This document shows, in pieces, positions 25,007 to 36,479 of a stretch of 64,000 nucleotides of DNA (positions are counted from its first letter, which is position 1; every line of letters begins with the position of its first letter). Made by a program: the position numbers and the translations under genes. Source of the DNA: Tuctoria greenei (Eukaryota; Streptophyta; Magnoliopsida; Poales; Poaceae); NCBI GenBank assembly GCA_036927565.1, contig JAYESD010000004.1, positions 70,678,933-70,742,932 of the forward strand, given 5' to 3'. The notes beneath the pieces are model-generated. The model had not been told where the DNA came from. It worked only from the letters and a program-made list of their open reading frames with translations, and did no database searches.

Positions 25007-25415
25007 CACTACAACAATCGCGATAATAGACGACGGCCGAGAACCGTCGTCTATAGGGCCTTCGCCGTCGTCTATAACTTATAGATGACGGTACAAGCTT
25101 ATTGGCATTGGTAACTGGCCGTCTACGACTATTTGTCGTCTATAAACTTATAGACGACAGTTACCGTCGTCAATAAACTAATTGACGACGGCCAACTTTA
25201 GCTGTCGTCAATGAGTTAGCTCCACCACGTGTCAGCATAGAGACCTTATTGACGACGGGATCTTTTCTGCCGTCGTCTATAACTACACTTATTGACGACA
25301 GTTTTTCGGATACCGTCATCTATAAGGTACATTAAAGACGACGGCTCCACTGGCGCCGTCGTCTATAATAGTTCCTTATAGACGACGGCAGCAGAGGAAC
25401 CGTCGTCTATTATTT
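25007..25415. repeat. CACTA-1 left terminal and subterminal repeats
   Basis: About fifteen copies of GACGACGG or its complement CCGTCGTC, mostly with flanking TCTATA. They often alternate in orientation, so neighbours can pair as hairpins. In En/Spm such subterminal repeats bind the TnpA-type protein. A poly-T/poly-A stretch follows at 25407-25441. Confidence 0.9.
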
Positions 25416-26878
25416 TTGCTTTTTTTTTAAAAAAAAAAAAACAGAAATTAGATATTATACAGGTTTCACAGATACAACACAGTTATCAGTCAAAAAACAT
25501 TACAGAAACCGTATCACAGTCACAAAAACATTACAGAAACAGTATCACAGTCACAAAACACAGTATCGCAGAGTTGCTTCTAGATGCTCTCGCTTGACAC
25601 ATGAATTAAGGTTTTGCTCGACATTTCACCAAGATCACTTGCCACCCTCGTTGACCTGGAAGGTTAATCAAAACTTATACACACAAAATTAAATAGCACA
25701 ATATAAGAACATTGCATGAGCAATTAGTGAGGTGGAAAAGAGTAAGAAGGGAGGGGCACCATCTGTTTATAACAAGTTTAGTATATTAGAATTGGTTCAA
25801 TATATGAGCCTATTCCAATCCCTATAAGAGCCAAACTATGATCATAAGAATGTTCCATTCCTTACATTTGATAGTGATATATTAATTCCAAGTTAGGGGA
25901 GGCATATCAGCTGAAAGTTCAACGAGTGAACTGGGAAGTAAACAAAGTGCTGCATTTAGCCTCATCTTATGAGTACATAGTTTATTACGAATATATATAC
26001 TATCCAACATCGCCACTGCTAGGTTTATCAATGTTTTATTGCTCACCATAGTAAAATAAGTAGTGAGTATACTTTGCTTTTGAAACTGATACAAACAGAT
26101 AGAAATAGTCATATCTGGTTTATTTCATGTAAAATGAGTCAAAATATAGCATATCATACAAGGATAAATGTAAAGGGTGACACTATAACTGCATTAGAAA
26201 TTGTATTATTGACTAAGAATACCTGTATTATATTTACATGCACATGGAAGTACTACTTATATATATATTTTTATTCACAAGACATCAACCTGATAGAGAA
26301 TAAACTACATGATACAAAGACTTTGGTTCGGGCACAAAAGGCCACAATTTTTCTTTAACAGAAAAGGTCTTGTGGTTTCTTTGTTCTTATGTTTCCATAC
26401 GCTTTTATAAATTCCAGTTCAGTATGAGAACGAAAACATGGTAAAAAATTTCAAAAAAGAACTAATAGTTAAATTAAAAGACACTGTTACTATTGACAAG
26501 TAAATTTACGTTTAGCCTTTTCTTGTGGCCCATGTTGTAAAAGAGTCTCAAAATACCTCATATAGTACACCTTAGACTTTTCAGTTCGCATCGTGCCAAT
26601 TTTGTGCAAATTCATTCTACAGTTTTCACAATTGTCCTAAAATTGGCCAATTTTGTTAAAACTGATATACATTAGACCTTGACACAACAGGCCAGTAAAA
26701 CTGCTTCTGTACTGATGGGTTATACTAGCGAAATGCATGCGGATGGGAGAAAAAGTGCTGGTATGCAGCAAGAGACGGTCAGACCTCGGATTTCAGATGT
26801 CCCAATGCGTAGATGCAACAAACAAAAGAAAATGATAAGAATTAACATGCAAGTAGATTTCAAATCGGCTGACCTGAC
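25416..26878. other. CACTA-1 region downstream of its genes
   Basis: AT-rich, with no conserved frame. Near 25450-25560 a word around ttacagaaacagtatcacagtc is repeated about three times. It probably holds 3' untranslated sequence of the minus-strand genes; I see nothing else. Confidence 0.5.
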
Positions 26879-27294
26879 TCACACGCTACCCCGTCCGCTG
26901 CCGTCGGAGTTCAGAAAGTCGTCCTCCGGTAGTTGTCCAAGCACCGGAATTTGGGGCGACGGAGTTTGAGCCTCCGTCCCCGATCCCTGTGATATGCAAG
27001 TGTGGTTAGACAAGTTATAAGTATAAAAATGCATATTTTACTAAATTTGAACAAGTTTAACTAGTTTCAGTTATTTTGAATAATTTTGTACCTGTGCTCC
27101 TGTCGTCGGAACCAGTGGCAGCTCTGTTGATGGCGGCGCCCACAGCGGAAACACAGCCGGTTGTCCTGCTCTCATAGCCCGCGAATACAAATCAAATCAT
27201 TATAACTATCATTTGTATATTACAAATGTTAAGTACAACATTCAGAACTTACCTGGAAGGCAGCTTGCCACTGTAGCATGTACGAGTTTTGATA

Positions 27295-27390
27295 CTCGTC
27301 CCTAGCCCTAAGCGCTGCTGCCTGCATCTCGTCCCTAGTCCAGAGCGCCGCTGCCTGCATCTCGTCCCTAGTCTGGAGTGCTTCTTGCGT
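27295..27390 (-). repeat. 33-bp coding tandem repeat, 2.9 copies
   Basis: Units start at 27295, 27328 and 27361. On the minus strand each gives about TRDEMQAAALW. The period is a multiple of three, so copy number can change without breaking the frame. Confidence 0.85.
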
Positions 27391-28923
27391 CCTCTGGAGC
27401 TCCTCCCGAAGACTATGGAGCTCCAGATCTCGTACCGTACGGTTGCTGCTGGACCCGCCCTACTGCGATGAAGAGGCTCTCGAGGAAGCCCGCGCCTGCC
27501 TCGAGTCGACCACTCCATCGAAGATGGCCAACCTGCACAACGAAGTAAGATGATTAAATTTTTGTAACTCAAAGTTCGTGACAGTAAATTAAAATTAACA
27601 AAACTCACCGTCCGTGAGGTTTCCCGCCACCGATTGCATACGCGGCTTCGAGTACAATTGGCGCGCTCTGCCAATCGAACTATTCGCCTCGAAGCCTCTG
27701 CGCCTCCTGACCGTACTTTGCCTGGAAACATAGTAAAATAACATTATTAAAACTATTAAAGAAAATTCAATTAAGTTAACGAAATAACTCACCAACGTCT
27801 GAGTCGCCATCTGAGAAGACAGCTGCTCAGGCTGCGACGGGTCACTTCCCGAGTGACCCCTCTTCCACACCTCAATAGGTGACGGCTCCTGACCCATCTT
27901 GTGCTCCTATCGATACATGTTAGCACAATGAAAGATTATAAAATTACTTAAATAGAATTCAAGTCACACTTACCATCCGTTTAGCGAGACGTATGTAGCC
28001 GTCCCCACCCATATGGTGTTTTCCGTCCGTCCCTCTACTCTCTCGACGGGTTTTAGACACGCCCTGGAAGTTTTGGCTCCCCCAACGAGCACACAAGGCA
28101 CGGTACGCATCCGGACGGCTGTCAAGCCACGCTACACCGACCTGCACACATTTTATTATTAAATGAAAGCATTGATCACAATTATATAATGAAGTAAAGT
28201 ACAATAAACACTTTACCTCTGTGTACTGCGCCTCCGTCAAGTACTTATCGGCCCCTTCCATGTACTTCCTCGGCTGACCCTCCTCCAGATGCAACTTGAA
28301 ATACGCCTTCGTAGCTTGAATGCGAGCCGTCGATAGTGGCTGAGTCACGAGCTTCCTGGCGCAGTTATGGAAGACGAGACGAGCTTGATCCGTCTGCTCG
28401 GCCTCGTTCTCCAAACGGTACCGTGCCTGGAAGAACAAATATACAAGTAAATGTATTTAATTTATAATAAATATGTATTACACAAATATTTGTTCATACT
28501 TACCATAAAGTCGTGCCACATAGCCTCCTGATGGTTGCCGTAAGCAAGGTCCTGGGCCGCAGCGTAATGGTCCCAAGACGTGGCAGGCTGTCCGTTCACT
28601 ACACCGGGGGAAGTGCAAACGGACTAGACTGCCCAAGACCAAATTCACGTGCTTGTGGTGTCCCTGCCCTGTGAACGAACAATCCTCCCAAGCCCTGATA
28701 TATGATTCTCAATTAGTATATATATAAGCCTTTAAATATCTGAATTGTTAAAGATTTACTTACTTCTCACCAATAGGACGAATAACGATCCGATCGTTTG
28801 GGTTTGCAGGAGCCGGAGGACGAGCCACGTAGTGGCTCCTCCTAGTCCATCACTGTGCAGCTGGCTCCACATCACGTGACCCAGAAGTGGGGTCACCCGA
28901 CTGCACTGGCTCTGAACAAGGTG

Positions 28924-29020
28924 GCACCAAAGAAGAAGGCTCTGAAGCAGGCACCGAAGAAGAAGGCTCTGAAGTAGGCACCGAAGAAGGAGGCTCCAAA
29001 GCAGGCACCGAAAGAGGCAT
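28924..29020 (-). repeat. 27-bp coding tandem repeat, 3.6 copies
   Basis: Units start at 28924, 28951, 28978 and 29005 (partial). On the minus strand they give a Ser-Glu-Pro-Ser-Ser-Val-Pro type repeat in a low-complexity linker of the TnpA-like protein. Confidence 0.85.
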
Positions 29021-29369
29021 CCTAGCCTCTTAGTCCTCGGACATAGAGTCGTCCTGACAATTTCAAAGATTCATATTAGAGAATAAAGAATTAATTATAT
29101 AATTTATATAATTAAATGTTCTTTACCTGGCCACGTGACGACTGCGGCAGATGGCTCACCAACTGGGCCCGTCTACCTCCGCTAAGCTGACTGCCCTGGA
29201 AGACCTCGTCTCCTCTTGTGGCTCTCGGTGACAGAAAGCTTCGTGCCTCTGTCCCTCGTCGTCTGCTGCTCCTCGATGACATCCTGTTTAATAAAAAATT
29301 GTTAAAGAATGTAATGGAAAATATAGAAGAAGAAAGAAGAGATGAAGCAAACATTACTTGTACTCAATT

Positions 29370-32300
29370 TTAAAATTCATCAGCCTCATGCTCATGTACT
29401 CTACTCCGTAAACCGGACCATCGATCTTCTGTCGTGGAAGTTGCCTGTTTTAGTTTTCGTTTTCGCATCTTAAGAGTTTCTACATCTTCTGCATCTCCAA
29501 CTAAGTCACCGAGTCCTAAACCAGGCTCGACGACAAAAGAGTCCGGTAACTCTTGTTCTTGGTAAACAACATCAACCTCATCATCATGGTATCCATCATT
29601 GTCTGGTGTATATAACCGCTCACGAAGATTCACCTTGTGTACAACCCACCAAGCATTAAGCTTTTCGCATGGATAATGTAGATAATACACTTGCTCGACT
29701 TGGTGTGCAAGGACGAAGGTGTCGCAGCCTTGTAGCCGGTCCTTGTGTTTTACTTCTACCATGCCAAATTGGTTTTGTCGAGTTCCATGATTATGATCAA
29801 ACTAATCGCCGTCAAAGAAGATTACTTTAAGGACCTTATTCCCCGCAAAACTGAATTCAAGGATATTTTTAATGATCCCATAATAATTAGTTTCACGTCC
29901 TTCGGTGTCAACTACCCTCGTCACAACTGCGGTGTTACATGTTGCCCTGAAAGGACGTTGAGTTTCAAATTGAGTGGAATGAAATCGGAACCCATTGACG
30001 TCGTATCGACCGTAACTTTTAATTTTAATGGATCCGTAGGATAGTTGTCGCAAATCTTCATGGACACCGGCTCGTTTTTTGCACTATTCAACATACGAAG
30101 TTAGAAGACTATTTTATGCTATACATGTAATTACTAAGAGAAACAAAACATGAACACATTACTTGTGCATGAAACCAGGATATGAAGTTAGGCCCTCCTT
30201 GTACTCCATAATATTGCATCGATTGTATTTGTCGAAGCGTAGGTTGCTGCTTCGATTTCCAATTTTGTTGATCGAACTCACTAAATAAGGAAAAAACAGA
30301 ATAATTAGCATAGATGTATAACACAACACGCTAATTATTATAGATGTTGAACAAATACTTACTGAAAATATTCTTCCATCCCCTCTATATTAGCGTACAT
30401 GTATAGCAAAGCAGCCGTCTTGTCATCTGTTTCAATATCGTAGCTCGTGCCGCTACCAACAGTAGTGCCTCTCGTTTGAAAAATTGAGAGATTGCTACAA
30501 GGAGGTGCTTCATCCATATTGTACCGCAACGTGGAAGCATTAACATTGTTTTCTTCTGCAAAATATACACTTGAAAAGTATCCTATCTCTTGAATGGCGT
30601 ATGCTTCGGCGATGCATCCTTCAACCCTTGCCCGATTGCGAACCATTGGTTTAAGACACCTGAGTGCTCTTTCAACGTTATACATCCATCTATATTGCAC
30701 AGGGCCACCCACTTTAGCTTCATATGGAAGATGAATTAGGAGATGTTGCATTGGATTGAAGAACCCTGGAGGGAAAACTTTTTCCATCTTACATAAAAGC
30801 ACTGGTATCTCCCTTTCCAACTTCTCCATCATCTCCCTTGTGATTTCTTTAGCACAAAACTGTCTATAAAAGTAGCTAAGCTCGGCTAACACCTTCCACA
30901 CCACATTGTCAATGTAGCGTCGAAACATAACTGGTAGTAGTCTTTCCATAATTATGTGATAATCATGACTCTTCAACCCTGTGAGATTTCCAGTCTTAAC
31001 ATTTACGGCTCATCTCAGGCTAGCAGCATAACCGTCTGGGAATTTCAAACTTTTCAACCACTCAAATACTTCTTTCTTTTCTTTTGGTTGAAGAAAGAAA
31101 GAAGCACGCTGTTTGCCACCAGCTTCAGATAGCTCAAGAGTTGGACGATTACAAACCTCTGCCAAATCCTTACGAGCCTTTATATTGTCTTTTGTTCTGC
31201 CAGTCACATCGAAGCATGTGCTTATGATGCATTCGCCCATGTTACGTTCCTGATGCATGACATCAATGTTATGCATTAAGATTGAGGATTTAACATACGG
31301 TATCTCCCATAGTGCACATATATGAGTCCAATTGTGGTCCTCTCTGTAACCAACAAAATATCCAGTATGATCTTCATCTGGCACTAAGTTGTTCAACTGT
31401 TCAACAATCTCCGACCCGTTTAGATGTTGTCGTGGTCCTTTTTTGACAACGGTGTCCTTCCTGAAGGCATTTCTCTGTTGCCTAAATACGTGATTGGGCG
31501 GTAACCAACGTCTGTGGCAATCAAAGTACCAAATCTTGCCACCATGCTTTAAACGAAAACATTCCATGTCCGAAGCACATATTGGACATGTCAAACGACC
31601 ATGAGTGCTCCAGCCAGAAACCATGCCGTAAGCTGGGAAATCATGGACAGACCACAAGTATGCAGCTCGAAGGTTGAATTTCTATTTTTTGTAGCAGTCG
31701 TACGCTTCAATTCCTGTCCTTAGCATTTTCAACTCTTCAATCAACGGCTTCAACATCACGTTTAGTCGTGAACCGGGATGATCTGGTCAAGGTACAATAA
31801 GGCAAAGAAACATGAACTTGTACTTCATACAAAGAGATGGTGGTAAGTTGTACGGAATAGCGAACACGGGCCAACAAGAGTATGGTGTTGCGTTTGTACT
31901 GAACGGTGAAAAGCCATATGTCGCCAACTCGATGCGAACATTTCTTGCGTCATTGGCGAAATCTGGATCGAAGCGGTCAAGCGCTTTCCATGCCTCACCG
32001 TCGGATGGGTGCACCATCATTACGTCATTCTCCCGTACACCTTCTTTGTTCCATCTCATGTGTCTAGCTGTTTTCTTTGAGAGAAACAAGCTTCAACCTA
32101 GGTGTGAAAGGCAAGTAGCGAAGCTACTTCTGTGCAACTTCAGTCATTACTTTTGTACCGTCTTCATTAATAACTTCAACAAATCTCGCCTTATCACATT
32201 ATAACCACTTGTTCTCATTGGCATGCGCTTTCCAGAAAAGCATGCAGTGGTCTGGACACATATCAATCTTCTCATAGTTCATACCAAGATCAGAAATCAA

Positions 32301-32870
32301 TTTCTTAGAATGATACATATCCTTAGGCAATTTATGGCGCTGCGAAAGGACATCGCTGATCAATTTGATGAGGTCGTTGTAGCTATTATTGGAGAAGAAA
32401 TACTTAGAATTAATTGCCTTAAATCTAGTCATGAAATTGAGGACCGTCATTTTGGTGTGTTCATGCACCGGTTGTTCTGATGTCTTGAGACGCTCGAAGA
32501 ACTCCTTTGCCTCCGTTGTAGGAGAATCCTCCGTCAATTCAAGATTTATGGCTTCAAGCATCTCGTCCATCCTATCGACACCAGTGCTATCATCCCCATC
32601 TCGATCTTCTACGGCTTGAGAAGGTGTCTCGCCGTGGAAGGTCCATAACTCATAACATTGCATAAAACCATTTCGACACAAGTGGAACGTCAATGTCACT
32701 TTGTTGAAACACTTCGCATTTTGACATTTGATACATGGGCACCGCACCTTGCTGTTGTTTGACAACGAAAAAGCTCGTTGTATGAAAGCATCCGTCTTGG
32801 TGAACCACTCATCTGAGTGACTCCCATCCTTTTTCCAACCAGTATACATCCAAGTGCAGTCTTTAGCCAT
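29370..32870 (-). pseudogene. tnp2: CACTA TNP2-type transposase, degenerate
   Basis: Catalytic transposase. From the minus-strand ATG at 32870: Transposase-associated domain (WMYTGWKKDGSHSDEW, then CPCIKCQN), then the Transposase_21 region with a TAA at 32199-32201 in place of the residue before CDKARF, and a frame change before 32089. The frame from 32089 to 30359 is continuous except for stops near 31787, 31680 and 31008. It carries GWSTHGRLTCPICASD, the HNIDVMHQERN motif and the DUF4218 block (FFNPMQHLLIHLPYEAKVGG, RWMYNVERALRCLK). A gtaagt donor at the frame end near 30361, a small exon (about 30280-30165, GGPNFISWFHAQ) and a final exon with the DUF4216 domain (30060-29370) follow. Introns match those of CACTA-2. 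Confidence 0.88.
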
Positions 32871-32970
32871 GTTTGAGGGTATACCTTCAAAGCAGATAAA
32901 TCATTATTAGTTTCATTGTTATGTTATGTCACGGCCCTATAACTAGGCAGATAGGTCCTAAACCCACCCA

Positions 32971-33164
32971 AGAGTGACCGAGCGGAGCATGCTCATGACG
33001 GGACGCGCGGTCTGGATCTAGACGAAATTTCGACAGCATAACCCCGCTGTTCTCCACTGCATGCCCAAAAATGGTGCAGCAGAGAACAACATGGTTATGC
33101 CGTTGAAATCTCATCCAGATCCAGACCTGCATCTTGTCACAAGCCACGCCCCCTCGGTCACTCT
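32971..33164. repeat. Imperfect inverted repeat with arms of about 90 bp
   Basis: Left arm 32971-33061 and right arm 33075-33164 pair around a 13-base loop. Paired words include AGAGTGACCGAG / CTCGGTCACTCT, GGTCTGGATC / GATCCAGACC and AGCATAACC / GGTTATGCC. It lies about 100 bases upstream of the tnp2 start on the minus strand. It may be a small fold-back element or a hairpin-forming leader. Confidence 0.75.
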
Positions 33165-34600
33165 CAGGCTGTCGAAAAAGGGACAATTCCAAACCTTCAC
33201 GTCTCACATGCCAATAGCATGTGAGATGTGCCGATCCGAAATGGGTAACGCATTGATATACGTTACGTTCCTCATTTTCATTGTAAAGTCATTTACAAGA
33301 GGAAAGAACGAGAGAAAGAGGAGGAAAGTTGGTCTTAGATGACAATTCCACGTCCGGATCCACCGTCTGTGCAATCGCGGGTGATTGACTTCCTCACTAT
33401 CATCGTTCGCTTATGTGTCGTCTCGACGCATACATTACGACTACAACTGTCTATACGGCACGGACGCATTTATTCCGTGTCGTGTTGTGTCGGGTCGGGC
33501 CAGCCCAAAAACCCGTATATTTACATATTAATAAACAAACCAACTAATAAAGAATTACAAATAATAAACAATTATTGATGAACTACATAATAAACTAACA
33601 ATTACATAATAAACTAATAATTGCAGTTGGACTAGTGAATTAGAACTTCAAAAGAATAGTGTACTCTTAGCCCATCAATTTTTTTGCCAAGTTGTTATAT
33701 TGACTTGATGTGCACTTTAGGACGATCAACCAAGTTCATCCTCTTGTAATTTAAGAGTACAATTTATTGCAATGGGATTCTCAGAAATGCTGGTAGACAA
33801 GGTGCTCCGCCATCATGGTATGCTATATCTTGTACAAGATGTTTTTTCTTATGTGTGAAACTTAATCTTTCATGAAGATTGATGGAGTCAATATGACTAG
33901 GAAAGGCACAAGAACAGGCAGTTTATGGATTGACATGGTGGTTTATCTTCATTACACTCCAATGTATTTTTAATTAGTTTATTGATTGAAATCCATTTAA
34001 AAGAATCGCAATATGGTTCAGAGTTAAAGGGCTTGATCGGTACAGCAGGACTAAAATTGTAGGAGTCAAGATGACTCACGGCTTTGGTTGGTTTTTTAAG
34101 AGGCGCTTGTTGCTGGTTTGGCAGCGAAGAGTTCCAGGGTAGTGTTCTGAACAAAGTGGTGACAAAAAGTGTTATGACCTGGAGGCTGGAGTGTTTGTAT
34201 CCACGCTTCGTCATGGGCCACTGATGCTACATGAGTGCTAGCTGGTGGTAAATTAGCAGGACAAGAGTGTACGCAATCCTGAAACTCGCCTGTCAAAACG
34301 ATAGAGCTAGGACAATAGGATGGCAGCCACCATGTCATGTCAATCATATTGGACGAAAAATTCGGCCGCAAAGATACAGGTGGTGACCATGCAAACACTA
34401 CAGAAGAAGGAACTGGGCAGCCACAAGTTCACCAGTTGTCCCTTTCCAGGCGGCAGGCGCCAATGAAAAAAATATACACCACGTGTTTGCACACACACAA
34501 AATAAAAATACACAGAGCAACACATCCGACATGGTGCCTACGATTGCATGAACGTTGGGAGGGGGAAGTGGCATACCTAGTTGTCGGGTCCTTCCCGGTT
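33165..34600. other. CACTA-1 upstream region
   Basis: No conserved coding frame. A palindrome with arms CTCACATG / CATGTGAG lies at 33203-33225. The rest is AT-rich with nothing that I can name. It should contain the minus-strand promoter region. Confidence 0.4.
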
Positions 34601-34735
34601 GACAGCCGGCGGCGTGATGGTGGCGTGACCGGGGCGACGGTGCAGAGCGGAGGCGGCGGCGCAGAGCGGGGGCGGCGGCGCGGCGCGGCGAGGAGCGGGA
34701 GCAGCGGCGGCAACGATTAGCGAGGAGCAGGGGCC
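34600..34735. repeat. CGG-rich tract near the promoter end of CACTA-1
   Basis: GCGG-type triplets dominate (ggcggcggcg, gcgcggcgcggcg). It sits just inside the right subterminal array, at the 5' end of the transposase transcript, as does the C-rich tract of CACTA-2. A GC-rich methylated control region at this place is known in maize En/Spm; equivalence is inference. Confidence 0.6.
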
Positions 34736-34774
34736 GTAAATGAAAACGAAGAGGCACGGCCTGGCAAATAATCC

Positions 34775-35161
34775 CTAACTCTAATAGACGACAGTAACAT
34801 GTCCGCCGTCGTCAATTATTGACTTATTGACGATGGTATTACCTAGCTGTCGTCTATAACCGCTCAGGTGGGCCAGGTTTCGGCCATTATTGACGACGGT
34901 CGTTTATTGACGACGGTTGACCGTCATCTTTAATTAATTGACGATGGTACTAGGTTAACCGTCGTCAATAACAGGCTCAGGTGGGCTGGGTTTCGGCCCA
35001 CATTGGCGACGGGCCATAATCGACAACGGTCAACCGTCGTATTTAATTAATTTACGACGGTACTTGTTTAACCGTCATCAATTACAGCAGAATAATGTAA
35101 AAGACGACAGCCCCGTCGTCAATTTATCTTGCCGTCGTCTATTGTCGCATTTCCTGTAGTG
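34775..35161. repeat. CACTA-1 right subterminal and terminal repeats
   Basis: About fifteen GACGACGG / CCGTCGTC words in both orientations. An internal duplication of about 120 bases is visible (both copies contain CTCAGGTGGGC then TTTCGGCC). The array ends in TTTCCTGTAGTG. Confidence 0.9.
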
Positions 35162-35164
35162 CTT

Positions 35165-35552
35165 GCTGAGTACGACATGTACTCACCCTTGCAATTCCCC
35201 CATTAACAATTGCAGGTCAAGATCGGGAGTATAACAGTGATAATGCAGAGTTCTAGGCCATGTCTGCCGTCAACTTTGCATGTGGTGTTGATTGGAGCTG
35301 CGCTACCCTGATGCCTTTTTGCTTAGTTTGCTTATTTAGTTTATTTCCGTTGCATTAGTTGAAACTTGTCATTAATAATAATTAGGGCTTGTATTCGAGG
35401 ATTTTCTCAATTTTGTAATAAAAGTGCTTAATTAATCTTGTTATGTGGTAATTTTCTGTATATCCTTATGTGAATGCACTCGTGTATGTGTGTTGAACGT
35501 CCTTGGCACACATATGCGTTCACTTGGTTTATTTTCGGAACCGGAGCTCACA
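35165..35552 (+). repeat. 3' LTR of the Tekay-like element, right part
   Basis: Resumes gctgagtacgacatg after the CTT target duplication at 35162-35164 and runs to cggaaccgg. The last eight bases read agctcaca where other copies have gtgtcaca, so the true end is either 35544 or 35552. Confidence 0.8.
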
Positions 35553-36479
35553 ACAGGCCATCTCCCCGAAGAGGTGGGCTCCGGCTCTACCACGTGTCCC
35601 GCGGCCCTGGAACCTCCGCTCTACTCAGGAGAGGGCTTCGGGCTGCCACGTGGTCAATGGCTCGGGACCCAGCCACCCCGGAAGAGGCTAGCTCCCAAGA
35701 TGCCACATACCCTGCAACTTGTCCTACGCGGTGGGTTGCGGGAGTTAAGAGGGTGGTGTGACTTGTCCAGATTCGGCATTGAAGACTTGCGTCTTCCCCA
35801 GGCAAGTGACGTTGCACACGCCTGCTGTTTGGTACCACTGCGCCCAATCGCATCGAATTGAAGGCGCAACAGGCCTACCCCACTCCGCAAAGTGGGTAGC
35901 TTACAACACCAGGGACAGATGATGGGACATTCCCTGCCATCATCAACGACTACACATGGGCCACTGGCGACTGAGGCGGCAAGACGGTGAGTCTTCAAGC
36001 CGTAGTCAGAGGAAGATTATGCGGGAAGCCTTAGATCTTTAGGATAAGATCGCCCCGGGGCCATCTGTCGGGCTCTGGACCCCACCTGTAAGGCGTCTGG
36101 TCTTGTCTATAAAAGGAGCAGACCACCATTGTTACAAGCAACGGCCAATCAATAACCCCCCCCCCCCATACACACCAGCAATACAACCTCAACATGGAGT
36201 AGGGTGTTACGCTCTTGCGGCCCGAATCACGTAAAAACCACCGTCTCAAACTCTCATACGCGCGATCAGTAGATTGAGAACTAAGCCTTGCCGATCAAAG
36301 AACCTCCACGGGCTACTCCTTAGCAAATCCTGGGGAAGTGTCGCATTACACTTTGACATTTGTGTGGCAGGTAGGGACTTTTTCCATAAAAAAATGGTTG
36401 CATTTTCACCACCATGGTTTTCATCAAACCCGTAGACGGCGGTTTCTGAGGCCGTCATCCAGTGACCAGATCCATCGCC
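35553..36479 (+). mobile_element. RIRE2-like Ty3/gypsy LTR end and leader
   Basis: GC-rich sequence unlike its neighbours, with TATAAAAG at 36108, a C run near 36158-36169 and the LTR words GGAGTAGGGTGTTACGCTC and GCGGCCCGAA near 36197, typical of grass RIRE2-type LTRs. A leader and the start of gag follow (ATGGTTGCATTTTCACC near 36392). Its left part is lost at the junction with the Tekay LTR. Confidence 0.65.

Larger units (their letters stand above)
26879..29282 (-). pseudogene. CACTA TnpA-like gene (Transposase_24 type), many exons
   Basis: Second gene of the element, likely the protein that binds subterminal repeats. The minus-strand ATG is at 29280-29282 and exon 1 ends at 29127 before gtaaag. 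Later exons are recognisable by GT donors and by homology with CACTA-2: a Ser/Pro-rich exon with a 27-bp repeat, an AMWHDFM exon, the exon ending TEAQYTE near 28217, an exon with the GDGYIRLAKRM block near 27970, an exon with EVWKRGHSGSDPSQP, an exon ending GGGKPHGR near 27610, and a Gln-rich exon with a 33-bp repeat. It ends GRGSV and TGA at 26879-26881. In-frame stops (for example near 28852, 29032 and 27678) suggest it is inactive, although some could be exon-border errors of mine. Confidence 0.75.
25007..35161 (-). mobile_element. CACTA (En/Spm) transposon 1, 10155 bp
   Basis: Ends are CACTACAACAATCGCG on the left and, read inward, CACTACAGGAAATGCG on the right; both continue into AATAGACGACGG. 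The host LTR resumes at 35162. Uninterrupted LTR copies read ccaca(c/t)ttgctgag, giving a 3-bp target duplication TTT / CTT with one transition. Genes run on the minus strand from right to left: a TNP2-type transposase (32870 to 29370), then a TnpA-like gene (29282 to 26879). Both carry stops or frame changes, so the copy looks non-autonomous. Confidence 0.93.
14479..35552 (+). mobile_element. Tekay/Del-like Ty3/gypsy retrotransposon with nested CACTA
   Basis: LTR (14479-17409), leader, partial second LTR (17516-18987), primer site, pol without gag, polypurine tract, and 3' LTR (22510-35552) interrupted by CACTA-1. Reverse transcriptase and RNase H precede integrase, as in Ty3/gypsy. The pol motifs, LTR length near 2.9 kb and chromodomain-like tail suggest Tekay/Del. 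The 5-bp flank before the 5' LTR (atgat) is not found after the 3' LTR, so the right end may be a later recombination product. Confidence 0.85.

Noticed and set aside
27249..27731. A single 160-residue minus-strand protein
   Set aside because: It runs across exon borders (GT donors near 27606 and AG near 27535) in a frame that does not match the homologous exons of CACTA-2.
34337..34757. Arg/Gly-rich frames on both strands
   Set aside because: They fall in the CGG-rich tract of CACTA-1 and share no similarity with the matching region of CACTA-2.
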